A DNA stretch of 64,000 nt, taken from the NCBI RefSeq assembly GCF_001591765.1, contig NZ_BCVN01000005.1:1-64000 (forward strand). The letters run 5' to 3'. Below the pieces are notes generated by a model. That model had not been told where the DNA came from, did not search any database, and was given only the letters and a program-made list of their open reading frames with translations. The stretch's first letter is position 1. Each line of letters begins with the position of its first letter. This DNA is from Pseudolactococcus raffinolactis NBRC 100932. Lineage in GTDB: Bacteria; Bacillota; Bacilli; Lactobacillales; Streptococcaceae. Position numbers and translations under genes: made by a program. Below, piece after piece: positions 7,256 to 16,260 of the stretch.

Positions 7256-9143
7256 GTTGAATGCGTCTGAACATTTTTTCTAGATCTGTATTTGAAAAGG
7301 CGACGAGGGCTGGTCTGCCGTGGGGACAGTTATAGGGATTTTCACATTGTGAAAGTTGCTGTAATAAATCACGCGCACTAGCGGCATCAATATACATATT
7401 GGCTTTAATCGAGCTTTTACAGGCAATCATAATGGCCAAATCTTCCCGATACTTTTTAACCGAAACTTCACGCCCATCTAGCAGGAGATCAATCAATTCA
7501 TAAGTGGCAGACTCAATCTCGTCATCCTGCATCCAAATCGGATGTTCCCGTAAAATCAACTGATTGTCGCCATAGGCATCCAAGAAGACGCCTGCTTCAG
7601 CAAGCAAGTCTTTTTTCTCAAGAACAGTCAACAAGTCATTTTGCGGCAGGTTGATAAAAATCGGCGCTAAAAGTTGTTGTTGGTCATAGTTGACTTGACC
7701 GATTTTATCGCGGTAGTATTCGTACTTCACACGTTCTTGTGCGGCGTGCTGATCGACAATATACAGTCCTTCTGGCGACTGACATAATAAATAGGTGCCA
7801 TGCATTTGCGATAGAAATTCGAACTCTGGGAAAGTCTGGTTGGCTTTCTCGTCTGCTTCAGGTGCTAGGGCAACCGTTTCTGTCAGCAAAACTTCTGCTT
7901 GTACCGGCTCAGGATCAGACTGCGCTGTTACGATTGTCGATGTCTCTAACTCCGACAAGGTTTCTGGTACTTTTTCAAAGGTCGCCTTTTCTTTCACATA
8001 GAAATCCTGGCGATCCGTATCATAATATAGCGTTTTGTTTTGCAGTGGCAACTGTGTCTGCTCATGTTTTGGTGTTGGAAAGACTGGCTTAGTCTGCTTC
8101 GTTAAATTCTCCAAAGCATCTGGAATCAAGGTTTGCGGCTGCAAAGCTTGGCTAATGGCTTTAGAAATCAAGACCATTAACTCGCGCTCTTTTGAGATTC
8201 TGACTTCTTGCTTGGTTGGGTGGACATTGACGTCGGCCAAAAATGGATCAATTTTAATGTCGATGACCGCAATCGGAAAGCGACCCACCATGAGTTTCGA
8301 GCCGTAGCCATCGACAATTGCGCGGTTGATCAAAAAGTTTTTGATGTAGCGACCATTGAGCAAAACGGTGATGTAATTTCGATTGGCGCGAGTCAGCTCA
8401 GGTAGGCTGACATAGCCCGTCACATCAAAGTCCAGGTCTTGAGCCGAAATCGCAATCATTTTTTTGGCAGTCGAAATGCCGTAAACACCAGCCAGTGCTT
8501 GCTTCAACTCGCCCGTTCCAGCTGTTTTCATCATCTCACGTCCGTCGTTAATCAGCGTAAAAGCCACCTCAGGATGGGCAAGACTCAGGCGGTTGATAAT
8601 GTCCGTGATATGGCCAAGCTCCGCTTGTAAACTCTTGATGTACTTGAGGCGGGCGGGTGTATTATAGAAGAGATTTTCAACTTTTATCCGTGTTCCGATG
8701 CGTTTGGGGGCTGGACTGTTTTGGATGATCTCGCCACCTTTAGCGACAAGCAAAGTCCCACTCTCATCTCCATTATCAGCTACGGATGTATTAATCGTTA
8801 GCTCACTCACACTAGCGATAGAAGGCAAAGCCTCGCCCCTAAACCCAAGCGTCCGAATACGAAAGAGGTCATCGACATCTTTGATTTTACTTGTGGCGTG
8901 GCGCTTGAGGGCGAGCGCCACTTCATCGTGGGCAATCCCTTCACCATTATCGATGATTTCGATTGATTTCAGACCTGATTCTTCAATCTTGACCGTGATT
9001 TGTGTTGACTTGGCATCAATGGCGTTTTCTAGTAATTCTTTCACCACACTAGCCGGCCGCTCAATCACTTCACCTGCTGCGATTTTATTGGCTAAATTAT
9101 CATCTAACTCAATGATTTTTTGATGTTTCTCCTGTTTTGTCAT
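7221..9143 (-). CDS. mutL: MutL mismatch repair endonuclease
   Basis: A 640-residue GHKL ATPase that links MutS mismatch recognition to strand incision. ATPase motifs: [11 protein letters not shown] (about 38), [20 protein letters not shown] (about 95) and [16 protein letters not shown]. The C-terminal domain carries the endonuclease motif DQHA-X2-E-X4-E ([12 protein letters not shown], about 460), ACKSSIKA and CPHGRPALV, so it is a nicking-type MutL as in bacteria without MutH. A poorly conserved linker spans about 335-430. There is no Shine-Dalgarno; a TGATATAAT element places +1 on the ATG. A few in-frame codons downstream an AGGAGAAA is present but no canonical start follows it. Confidence 0.96.
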   Translation of the reverse strand: MTKQEKHQKIIELDDNLANKIAAGEVIERPASVVKELLENAIDAKSTQITVKIEESGLKSIEIIDNGEGIAHDEVALALKRHATSKIKDVDDLFRIRTLGFRGEALPSIASVSELTINTSVADNGDESGTLLVAKGGEIIQNSPAPKRIGTRIKVENLFYNTPARLKYIKSLQAELGHITDIINRLSLAHPEVAFTLINDGREMMKTAGTGELKQALAGVYGISTAKKMIAISAQDLDFDVTGYVSLPELTRANRNYITVLLNGRYIKNFLINRAIVDGYGSKLMVGRFPIAVIDIKIDPFLADVNVHPTKQEVRISKERELMVLISKAISQALQPQTLIPDALENLTKQTKPVFPTPKHEQTQLPLQNKTLYYDTDRQDFYVKEKATFEKVPETLSELETSTIVTAQSDPEPVQAEVLLTETVALAPEADEKANQTFPEFEFLSQMHGTYLLCQSPEGLYIVDQHAAQERVKYEYYRDKIGQVNYDQQQLLAPIFINLPQNDLLTVLEKKDLLAEAGVFLDAYGDNQLILREHPIWMQDDEIESATYELIDLLLDGREVSVKKYREDLAIMIACKSSIKANMYIDAASARDLLQQLSQCENPYNCPHGRPALVAFSNTDLEKMFRRIQQTHKGGWNTQF

Positions 9144-9149
9144 AGGTTT

Positions 9150-9158
9150 ATTATATCA
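9150..9158 (-). promoter_or_regulatory. Extended -10 promoter abutting mutL
   Basis: TGATATAAT on the minus strand with the last T at 9150; +7 is 9143, the A of the mutL ATG. Predicts a leaderless mRNA. Confidence 0.55.
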
Positions 9159-9195
9159 CAAATCTATTGACTGCTTGATACCACAGACAAAGTCT

Positions 9196-10112
9196 TTAAT
9201 CAGCCTCACCTAAAATTTGTCGGATACCAGAATCAATCGGTGTGATCGTAAATTCTGGAAAGACTGCTTTAAATTTATCAGAACTAAAGTGATTGTCAAC
9301 CTGATAGCGTGGCAATAGTTCTTGAAGTTCTTTTAGGTTATGATTGACATAGCTACCTAATTTGAATTGCCACAGCTTAATGACTGAATACTCCAGCTTT
9401 TCGTCTGTTATAGACTGTGCTAGGCCGATCATCTCTTGATAGGTTAAGCTATCCTCACAGGGAAGATGCCAGGTTTGACCATAGGCGCTTTCCGTATTAC
9501 CAAGCAAGGCCATAGCACGACTAGCATCTGGTGTCCAAATCAAGGTTCTTAGCGTTAACGCACTGACTGGCACTTTAATGCTTTTTTGTTTTTTATTGGG
9601 TTAAAGATCATGGTGTTGGTGATACTCTGTGTTTTTCCAGGTCCATAAAATTCAGGTGCGCGACAGATAAGCGCCTGTAAGTCACTTGTTGCCATTGCTT
9701 GCAAGACCATTTCTGCCAATTGGGCACGTACTGCTGATTTCCTGCCTACAGGTTCAAATGGGCTATTTTCATCTTGAATTGCTGCTGTTTTGGCGTACAT
9801 ATAGGTGTTATCAAAGAATACAAGTTTACTTTGGTTCACTTGACAGGCTTTGATGACATTGGCCATCATTAATAGAAATTGTGCTTCCCACAGCTCTGAA
9901 TCCATGGGCAATCCAGCTGTCAAGTAGACGATATCACTGCCGGCGATGGCCTTGTTTGCCTCTTCGTACTTCAGTAAGTCAGCTGATACTAGCTCATCAG
10001 TAGCATTGACCCGTATGGGTTTACGACTGACCAAGCGGATATCTTTTGTGTAGATTTGATGTAAGGCTTTCGCCAGTTCTTGGCCAATCTGACTGTTGCT
10101 GCCTAGGATGGT
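9196..10112 (-). pseudogene. Broken NAD(P)-dependent epimerase/dehydratase
   Basis: Remnant of an SDR-type nucleoside-diphosphate-sugar epimerase family protein of about 305 residues. The Rossmann start ILGSNSQIGQELAKAL is readable from 10112 but is preceded directly by an in-frame TAA and has no start codon. The reading frame runs through YLTAGLPMDSELW and CRAPEFYGPGKTQS, then shifts by one base near 9573-9580 (after KNKKALK) and continues as VPVSALTLRTLIWTPDASRAM to the stop at 9196. Two lesions, lost start and frameshift, argue for decay and not a sequencing slip. It overlaps the end of the DJ-1-like gene. Confidence 0.85.
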
Positions 10113-10795
10113 TTATATGCGTTCAACTCCTCTATGAGTAATTTAGCGACAGCACGGACTGAAAATGGGTTTTGACCTGTGATGAACTGGCCATCCTGTA
10201 GTGCGTGGGATTTGTAAAATCGTTTTTTCTGGAAGTTAGCACCGTGTGTTCTTGCTAAGGTTCGATTTAAAAAAGGGACGACTTTTTTCTTGCCCGCAAT
10301 GATTTCTTCTGATGTTGTAAAGCCTGTTATCTTTTTGCCTGCAATGAGATAATGGCCTTGCTCATCTTTAAGGTTCAGTAGACCTGCAATGCCGTGGCAG
10401 ATAGAGGTTAGATAACCACCAGCCTTGTAAATCGAGCGGGCAATGGCTTGGATCTCTGAGTTTTCTGGAAAATCCCACATCACGCCATGCCCACCTGTAA
10501 AGTAGATAGCAGAATAATCAGTAGGGTTGATTTGATCTGGTTTCAAGGTATTTCGGAGTCCTCTGTCTAAGAAATCCTGACTTTCATAGATTTTCCAGAT
10601 TGACGCATCCATATATGTCATGCTTCGTGGGTCAAGCGGGACTAAGCCACCTTTTGGACTGACAAAATCATAAGCAATACCTTGCTTTTGAAGTTCCGCT
10701 ACAAATTCTGCGCTCTCACCTAACCACAATCCTGTTGCTTCATTTGTGCTTTGGTAGCGGCTGACATTTGTTTCTACGATCAATACTTTTATCAT
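10103..10795 (-). CDS. DJ-1/PfpI family (type 1 glutamine amidotransferase-like) protein
   Basis: A 230-residue class I GATase-fold protein of the Hsp31/YraA-like branch. The nucleophile elbow is SICHGIAGLLNL (Cys near 134), with the glycine-rich FTGGHGVMWDFP motif (about 101-112) and an N-terminal Glu in VSPKGG context. Members act as glyoxalase III/deglycase or chaperone-like proteins on methylglyoxal-type stress; which applies here is not decided by sequence. It overlaps by 4 bases the ArsR-type gene upstream and runs into the epimerase pseudogene, so the three form one transcription unit. Confidence 0.85.
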   Translation of the reverse strand: MIKVLIVETNVSRYQSTNEATGLWLGESAEFVAELQKQGIAYDFVSPKGGLVPLDPRSMTYMDASIWKIYESQDFLDRGLRNTLKPDQINPTDYSAIYFTGGHGVMWDFPENSEIQAIARSIYKAGGYLTSICHGIAGLLNLKDEQGHYLIAGKKITGFTTSEEIIAGKKKVVPFLNRTLARTHGANFQKKRFYKSHALQDGQFITGQNPFSVRAVAKLLIEELNAYKPS

Positions 10796-11130
10796 GCGTT
10801 TCTACTTTCTTGTGTCATGATCGTTGTGACTTGGGTTAAGAAGTGTTGTAATTTCGAAATTTCGGTGGTGTCATGATTCAGATAGTAAAAATTCTTGGTG
10901 CCTTCTGAGCGATAGGCCACAATTTTAGCTTGTCTCAAAATTTTTAAATGGTGTGAAATTGCTGGACGCGATAAACCAGTCGCTTCAATCATTTCTCCTA
11001 CTTGTATTCCCTGACACGTCTCCTCCTCCAGTAACCTAATAATGATGGCTTGCCTTTTCTCATCCCCTAATGCGATGAGAAAATCGCTCACGTCTGTTAG
11101 CTCTTTTTTCATATGATGATACTTGTTCAC
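10792..11130 (-). CDS. ArsR-family winged-helix repressor
   Basis: A 112-residue ArsR/SmtB-type regulator: DFLIALGDEKRQAIIIRLL, recognition helix in TGLSRPAISHHLKILRQAKIV (about 53-73), and a beta wing ending NFYYLNHD. The metal-binding ELCVC motif of metalloregulators is absent; a single Cys (CQGIQV, about 39) sits just before the HTH, so redox or electrophile sensing is possible. Start is GTG at 11130 with GGGAG six bases upstream. It shares ATGA with the DJ-1-like gene and probably autoregulates this carbonyl-stress-like unit. GGTTTAATGGTTTAAA upstream (11160-11176) is a possible half-site pair. Confidence 0.85.
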   Translation of the reverse strand: MNKYHHMKKELTDVSDFLIALGDEKRQAIIIRLLEEETCQGIQVGEMIEATGLSRPAISHHLKILRQAKIVAYRSEGTKNFYYLNHDTTEISKLQHFLTQVTTIMTQESRNA

Positions 11131-11371
11131 TTTTTCTCCCTTTTTTGTTCGTTTATATTTTTAAACCATTAAACCATGTTTTGTGATGTGACACAAAAGA
11201 TACGGCTTATTTTTCTGAATTTTTATAAAGTGAACTGAAGTTCTGCATAAAAGATAAACCTATTGAGATGAATGATGCACTACAAAATATGATAAAATAA
11301 GCTATTGAAAAGTTGCTATATTTTATTGGTCTGGATTCATCCTAGAAAACGAAAGGCTTGTTGAGCTAAAC

Positions 11372-11866
11372 ATGAAAATCTATATCATCGGTGCTGTTGC
11401 TAGTGGTAAGACCACTTTAGCCAAAACACTATCGGACAGATTGGATGTCCCTTACTATTCACTAGACAATGTCGTCCATCTACCCGATGCCCAATCACCA
11501 ACAGGTAATACCAAGCGCTCTGTCACAGAACAAGCACAACTTTTTGCCCATATTTTACAGCAAGACCGTTACATCATTGAAGATGTTGGCCGCCCTCAGT
11601 TTACCAAGGGGTTACACGAAGTAGATCACATCCTGTTTCTTGATTTTCCAGTTTACCAACTCTATAAACGCGTTATTTTTAGATGGTTGAAACAAGGAGT
11701 TGGTATCGAAGCCTCAAATTATAAACCAACCGTAGCCATGTTAAGCAAGATGCTAAAATGGGCAACGACAAGTTCCAAAAGGCAAATTCAACCTTTTTTG
11801 GCAAAAACGACAATACTTAGGAATAAGAGAGACAACCAGAATTATAGCGATCAATTTGAAGTTTAG
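11372..11866 (+). CDS. P-loop nucleotide kinase-like protein
   Basis: A 164-residue AAA/adenylate-kinase-like protein with Walker A GAVASGKTT at residues 7-15 and a DNVVHLPD region typical of the DNA topology modulation (FlaR-like) P-loop family. A Walker-B-like HILFLDFP lies near 86. The C-terminus (FLAKTTILRNKRDNQNYSDQFEV, interrupted here only for length) matches the NKRE-type ending of that family. The gene is one of few on the plus strand, with GAAAGG upstream and a hairpin terminator behind. The real substrate is unknown. Confidence 0.75.
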   Translation: MKIYIIGAVASGKTTLAKTLSDRLDVPYYSLDNVVHLPDAQSPTGNTKRSVTEQAQLFAHILQQDRYIIEDVGRPQFTKGLHEVDHILFLDFPVYQLYKRVIFRWLKQGVGIEASNYKPTVAMLSKMLKWATTSSKRQIQPFLAKTTILRNKRDNQNYSDQFEV

Positions 11867-11893
11867 ATAGCCAAATCTTCATCCTATCACGCC

Positions 11894-11932
11894 AAAAAAG
11901 TAGCTTAGATGTTCAATTCTAAACTACTTTTT
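11894..11932. terminator. Bidirectional terminator
   Basis: AAAAAAGTAG..TTAGA paired with TCTAA..CTACTTTTT, one mismatch. It can end the plus-strand P-loop gene and the minus-strand secreted-protein remnant. A near copy lies at 12760-12799. Confidence 0.8.
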
Positions 11933-11944
11933 ACAATCTGAATA

Positions 11945-12456
11945 TTAGAACCATTTGAAACTGATGATTTTAGCCCACAATGACCTTTTTTTGTGTGTCG
12001 TTTTCTTCTCTTTTTTTACTTTAACGACTTCTTTATTTGAATCATTTTGTTTAGATTCGTTTACATATTTTTCAGCATCTGCACGAAGTTCATCTGTGAT
12101 GACTGTTGTTTTGGACGCATCTAATTTTTCAGCAATGTATTGAATATAATCATATGCTTCTGCTGGGACAATATCGGTATGATTTTCAGATTGATATTTG
12201 TCAATATATGAGAAATATTCAGAGGCTTCTTCTTGTGTCATTTCTCGACTTATTTCATCAGGCGAATTTTTATATGATTTTTTTCTTCGTCTGTTAATTT
12301 TCTCCCCATTTTAGGATGCACAACTTTCCCTTTTCCGCTTGCTACCGCTTCTTTCGCATCTTCTAGGGTGGCAGCATTTACTGAGCTACTCAATAATAAA
12401 CCACTGGCTAGAGTTATTATTACACCAATTGTTATTTTCTTTAATAAAGTGTTCAT
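11945..12456 (-). pseudogene. Frameshifted secreted protein
   Basis: Two adjacent minus-strand frames form one interrupted protein of about 169 residues. The 12250-12456 part starts at ATG with AAGGAG upstream and begins with a signal peptide (MNTLLKKITIGVIITLASG, cleavage likely after SVNA). It runs into GRKLTDEEK and loses frame in an A7 run near 12285-12291; adding one A restores KKSYKNSPDEISREMTQEE and the second frame, which ends at 11945 with a Lys-rich segment and SLWAKIISFKWF. I do not recognise the family. A homopolymer indel can be true decay, slippage-based phase variation, or a read error. Confidence 0.7.
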
Positions 12457-12497
12457 TTCACATCTCCTTATATTTAAGAACTTAAATCATTTCCATT

Positions 12498-12591
12498 TTA
12501 TTGACGAATGGTACCTGATTTCCCTAAACCTTTAACACTAGCAGGCATATCGTACCTCGTGAACCACCACTCTTGTTTTGAGTTGCATCAT
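12498..12591 (-). other. Possible gene fragment or short leader ORF
   Basis: In the 360-base gap upstream of the secreted remnant. AAAAGGAGC is followed by two ATG (12586-12591) whose frame stops after 17 codons. Another frame through 12498-12587 reads an aromatic-rich tail (KQEWWFTRYDMPASVKGLGK, then SGTIRQ stop) that looks protein-like but has no start. This may be the eroded end of a lost gene; I cannot name it. Confidence 0.3.
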
Positions 12592-12603
12592 GCTCCTTTT
12601 AAA

Positions 12604-12653
12604 TTGAAAACGCTTTATATAATTTATTTTATTCTTTTTTTCCCTTAAGTCAA
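12604..12653 (-). promoter_or_regulatory. Promoter with cre-like site
   Basis: Minus-strand TTGACT (12648-12653), 16-nt spacer, TAAAAT (12626-12631). TTGAAAACGCTTTAT (12604-12618) matches the CcpA cre core in most positions and lies at the predicted start site, implying carbon-catabolite control of the downstream fragment and secreted gene. Confidence 0.55.
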
Positions 12654-12759
12654 GAAGATAAAAACAATCCTTTTGTTATTTTTTATCATTTCGCTTCATT
12701 TTTGATGAATAATTTCATAAAAGAATCATAGGATAAGCCCACGCCTCACCTTATCACAC

Positions 12760-12799
12760 AAAAAAGTAGCTTAGCCATATAATTCTAAGCTACTTTTTT
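12760..12799. terminator. Bidirectional terminator behind mutS
   Basis: Perfect 15-bp stem AAAAAAGTAGCTTAG/CTAAGCTACTTTTTT with a 10-nt loop, 18 bases past the mutS stop. Near-identical to 11894-11932. Confidence 0.9.
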
Positions 12800-12816
12800 A
12801 ATCTGTTACAACTACC

Positions 12817-15378
12817 TTACACCATCTTCTTCAACTCATAAAGCTGGTTCATGGCTTCCATCGGTGTTAGATTCATGATATCAAGATTTCGGACAGCCTC
12901 TGCCAACTCATCTGTCCCAGCAAACAAATCAAGTTGCTGCATCTCAGTTGGTGTTTCTTGAACAACCGTCTTAGTCTGCAATTTCGGTGTATCTGCTTCT
13001 AATTCTGACAAGATAACCTTGGCACGTTTTAATAGCGGACTAGGCAAGCCAGCAATCTTCGCCACATGGATACCGTAAGATTTATCGGCTGGTCCTGGCT
13101 CTATTTTATGGAGGAAGGTCACCTCACCATTCGCTTCGAGCGTCGCGACATGCACGTTCTTCAAGTGCTGCAGGCTATTTTCCAGTGTAACAAGTTCATG
13201 ATAATGTGTCGCAAACAAGGTTTTAGCGCCGACATGCTCATGAATGTACTCGACAATCGCCTGAGCCAGCGCAATCCCGTCATAAGTCGCAGTGCCACGA
13301 CCGAGTTCGTCAAATAGAATCAGCGAATTTTTCGTCGCACGACGAATGGCGTGATTGGCCTCCATCATCTCAACCATGAAGGTCGACTGACCACTGATCA
13401 AGTCATCCGCCGCACCGATTCGGGTGAAAATGGCATCAAAAATCGGTAACTGCACCTTTTCTGCTGGAATAAAGCTGCCGATCTGCGTCATGACAACAGT
13501 CAAAGCAAGCTCCCGCATATAGGTCGATTTACCTGACATATTTGGGCCGGTAATCAACTGAATCATCGTCTCCGCATCAAATTCAATCGAATTTGGCACA
13601 TATTCCTGAGCGCCCATCACCTTTTCAACCACCGCATGGCGACCATTGATGATATGGATTTCTTGCCCATTTTTAATGATGTCAGGCTGGATATAATGGT
13701 TGTTTTCGGCGACAACGGCTAGGGATTGTAACACATCTATTTCAGCGATGGTTTTTGCCAATTTCTGGATGCGAGCGATAAAGGTTTCGGTCTGATCTCG
13801 AACCTGTAAAAAGAGGTCATACTCTAGACTAGCAGAGTTTTCCCGTGCATCCAACATCTGACTTTCTAATCGTGATAAGGCTTCAGTACCATAGCGCTCA
13901 GAATTTTTCAGAGTTGCCTTCCGAAAGAAATGGTCAGGCACTTGCTCGCGGTTTGAATTGGTTACATGGAAATAGTAACCATCTTTTTTATTGTAATCAA
14001 TTTTGAGATTATTAATCCCAGAGTTCTCACGTTCCTTGGCTTCAAGCTCCGCAATCCAAGTCGTACCATCACGCATAATAACACGATAGTCATCAAGCGT
14101 TGCATTAAAGCCATTTTTGATGATATTACCTTCTGTAATCGTGGCAGCGGCATCCAGATCAATGGCACTTGTGATCAATTCATGTAAATCAGGCATAGGA
14201 TCCAACTGATTAATGAGATGGTTCAAAACTTCCGCCTGCATATCCGTCAAGACACCCTTAATCGCAGGGACATTGGACAGCGTTTGAGCCAGCTGCAACA
14301 AGTCCTTAGGATTAGCCTTGCCAAAGGAAACGCGTGAGGCCAGACGTTCAATATCGTAAACCCCTTTGAGTGTTTCCGTCAAGTCAGAGCGCTCAAAAAA
14401 GTGGTCCAAAAAGGTCTGAATAATCGCTTGACGTGTCTGGATAGCTGAAGCACTGACCAAAGGTCTGTCGATCCAAATCCGCAGCATCCGCGTTCCCATG
14501 GCCGTCTTGGTCTCGTCTAGCAACCAGTAAAGACTGCCGTGTTTTTTACCTGTTCGCGCATTTTGGAGCAAATCCAGACTTTTTTTGCTGGCTACATCCA
14601 TGAGCAAGAAATCCTTGATTTCATAATGTTGAACCGCCTGCAAATGCGTCAGATGACGTTTCTGCGTTGTCATCACATAATTCAAAAGTTTTGAAGCCAC
14701 AGCAATTTCTAGATCAGCTAAACTGTAATCAATCAAGTCGGCATTATCAAAGCCTATCAACTCTTGTGAGACGAGGACGTTGAGCTGTGTTTCAAGGATT
14801 TTGCCTTGCACATCCTCAGATGACAAAGCGTAGCCTGTAACCACTTCCCGAGCTTTAAGGGCAGAGATTTCATCGACTACGGCTTCAAAATCAGAAAGTG
14901 ATGTGACAAAGAACTCCCCCGTTGCCAAGTCCAAGTAACTGAGGGCGTAGATTGTTTGATCCCGATCAATAGCGACGAGGAAATTATTCTCCTTGCCGGT
15001 GTTGAGGGCATCAACAGCTGTCCCTGGTGTAACGATTTGCACGACATCGCGTTTGACCACGCCGACAGCTTTTTTGGGATCTTCCATTTGCTCCGCAATC
15101 GCCACCTTGTAGCCCAAGTCGATCAGGATATCAATGTATTGCTGAACGCTGTGATGGGGCACACCCGCCATAGGAATGGGATTATCGGCATTTTTATTGC
15201 GCGATGTCAAAGTAAGCTCTAAAATTTGCGCTGCTTTAACGGCATCATCATAAAAGAGTTCATAAAAGTCTCCCATCCGAAATAGCAAAAAAGCATCTGG
15301 ATAATCTTGCTTAATATCCAGATACTGCTGCATGCCCGGTGAGATTTTTTCAGGTTTTTGTGCTGCTTTACTTGTCAC
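12817..15378 (-). CDS. mutS: MutS mismatch recognition ATPase
   Basis: An 853-residue MutS1 that binds mismatches and small loops. The N-terminal mismatch-binding domain has [27 protein letters not shown] with the Phe-X-Glu wedge (DFYEL, about 36-40). Connector, lever and clamp domains follow; the ATPase has Walker [11 protein letters not shown] (about 612), Walker [17 protein letters not shown] and the C-terminal HTH plus short tail. It overlaps the YlbF-family gene by 11 bases. It is separated from mutL by 3.7 kb of accessory DNA where relatives commonly have the two adjacent. Confidence 0.97.
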   Translation of the reverse strand: MTSKAAQKPEKISPGMQQYLDIKQDYPDAFLLFRMGDFYELFYDDAVKAAQILELTLTSRNKNADNPIPMAGVPHHSVQQYIDILIDLGYKVAIAEQMEDPKKAVGVVKRDVVQIVTPGTAVDALNTGKENNFLVAIDRDQTIYALSYLDLATGEFFVTSLSDFEAVVDEISALKAREVVTGYALSSEDVQGKILETQLNVLVSQELIGFDNADLIDYSLADLEIAVASKLLNYVMTTQKRHLTHLQAVQHYEIKDFLLMDVASKKSLDLLQNARTGKKHGSLYWLLDETKTAMGTRMLRIWIDRPLVSASAIQTRQAIIQTFLDHFFERSDLTETLKGVYDIERLASRVSFGKANPKDLLQLAQTLSNVPAIKGVLTDMQAEVLNHLINQLDPMPDLHELITSAIDLDAAATITEGNIIKNGFNATLDDYRVIMRDGTTWIAELEAKERENSGINNLKIDYNKKDGYYFHVTNSNREQVPDHFFRKATLKNSERYGTEALSRLESQMLDARENSASLEYDLFLQVRDQTETFIARIQKLAKTIAEIDVLQSLAVVAENNHYIQPDIIKNGQEIHIINGRHAVVEKVMGAQEYVPNSIEFDAETMIQLITGPNMSGKSTYMRELALTVVMTQIGSFIPAEKVQLPIFDAIFTRIGAADDLISGQSTFMVEMMEANHAIRRATKNSLILFDELGRGTATYDGIALAQAIVEYIHEHVGAKTLFATHYHELVTLENSLQHLKNVHVATLEANGEVTFLHKIEPGPADKSYGIHVAKIAGLPSPLLKRAKVILSELEADTPKLQTKTVVQETPTEMQQLDLFAGTDELAEAVRNLDIMNLTPMEAMNQLYELKKMV

Positions 15379-15745
15379 GATAAAGTTCCTCGTTAATTTG
15401 TGATTCTAAGGTTTGTAGGAGATGCTGCAAGAGATCGTTTGCGACAACCAACTTGCGGCGGTAGTCCATAATCAAGGGTGATTCATTAAGTTGCGCTTCG
15501 ATGATTTTGGAACGTGCCATAGTTTCTTGATATGCCTTGACCTTGTCAATTTTTTTATACAAGACGGCTTCTTTAGCCAGGACTTTCATCTCAACTTCAA
15601 GCGCATAGAGATCCTCAGCTGCTTTCAAGCGTTCTTCTGCTGCTTGAAAGGCTAGGACTGCTGGATGTTGAGAGACTTGGGCTAAGAGCGCCGCAAGGGC
15701 TTGATCATATTCAGCACTTTGGGTATCAGTGAGGTTGGATGGCAT
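15368..15745 (-). CDS. YlbF/YmcA-family protein
   Basis: About 125 mostly helical residues of the YlbF/YmcA (DUF964) family: repeated amphipathic segments from [20 protein letters not shown] to [19 protein letters not shown]. Bacillus relatives form the RicAFT complex affecting RNase Y and competence; that link is family knowledge only. An upstream ATG (15784) is possible but has a weak ribosome site; MPSN at 15745 is preferred. Overlaps argR upstream and mutS downstream, so argR-ylbF-mutS is one operon. Confidence 0.75.
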   Translation of the reverse strand: MPSNLTDTQSAEYDQALAALLAQVSQHPAVLAFQAAEERLKAAEDLYALEVEMKVLAKEAVLYKKIDKVKAYQETMARSKIIEAQLNESPLIMDYRRKLVVANDLLQHLLQTLESQINEELYRDK

Positions 15746-16202
15746 TTTGGATTTCTCTTTCAAAGTTTGCGGCACTTGCTTCATCTTGACAGGTGATCAA
15801 TAAGGTATCTGCACCAGCAATCGTACCCAAGACATCTGAGCGATTAGACGTGTCAATGGCATCTGCAACTAAGTCTGCTTCACCTAGACCGGTACGAACG
15901 ACAAGGATGAACATAGCGCGACTCACACTAATGACATAGGCTGACATGGTATCCATTAAGCTCATGGCCGTGCGAATCAAACCACTATTTTCAGGCTCAC
16001 CCTCATAATCGAAAACGGTATAGAAACTGCCTTCTTCATAACGATTTTTAATGATCCCAAGCTCTCGAATATCTCGTGACAAAGTCGCTTGGGTCGTAGT
16101 AATCCCTTTTTCTAAAAGATGTTGGGAGAGCTCTTCTTGTGTTTCTATTTTGTTATTTTGGATTAACTGTCGAATAATCTTTTGACGTTCTAATTTCTTC
16201 AT
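15726..16202 (-). CDS. argR: ArgR/AhrC-family arginine regulator
   Basis: A 158-residue arginine-responsive hexameric regulator. The N-terminal winged helix reads RQKIIRQLIQNNKIETQEEL with TTTQATLSRDIRELGIIK as recognition helix (about 36-53); the C-terminal oligomerization domain ends with LGTIAGADTLLITCQDE, which carries the GTIAGDDT-like arginine pocket (here GADT, Ala in place of the first Asp). Such changes occur in the second ArgR of lactic acid bacteria and may weaken arginine binding. There is no Shine-Dalgarno; an extended -10 sits 7 nt before the ATG. Sits between argS and the mutS operon. Confidence 0.92.
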   Translation of the reverse strand: MKKLERQKIIRQLIQNNKIETQEELSQHLLEKGITTTQATLSRDIRELGIIKNRYEEGSFYTVFDYEGEPENSGLIRTAMSLMDTMSAYVISVSRAMFILVVRTGLGEADLVADAIDTSNRSDVLGTIAGADTLLITCQDEASAANFEREIQNAIQPH

Positions 16203-16209
16203 AATGTAT

Positions 16210-16236
16210 ATTATAGCATAAGATGAATATTTATGC
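16210..16236 (-). promoter_or_regulatory. argR promoter and ARG box
   Basis: Extended -10 TGCTATAAT (TATAAT at 16210-16215) on the minus strand, 7 nt before the argR ATG, predicting an almost leaderless message. GATGAATATTTATGC at 16222-16236 resembles the ARG-box core CATGAATAAAAATGCA and overlaps the -35 region, so autoregulation is likely. Confidence 0.6.
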
Positions 16237-16260
16237 TTTTATCATTTCTAGCAACAAGCC

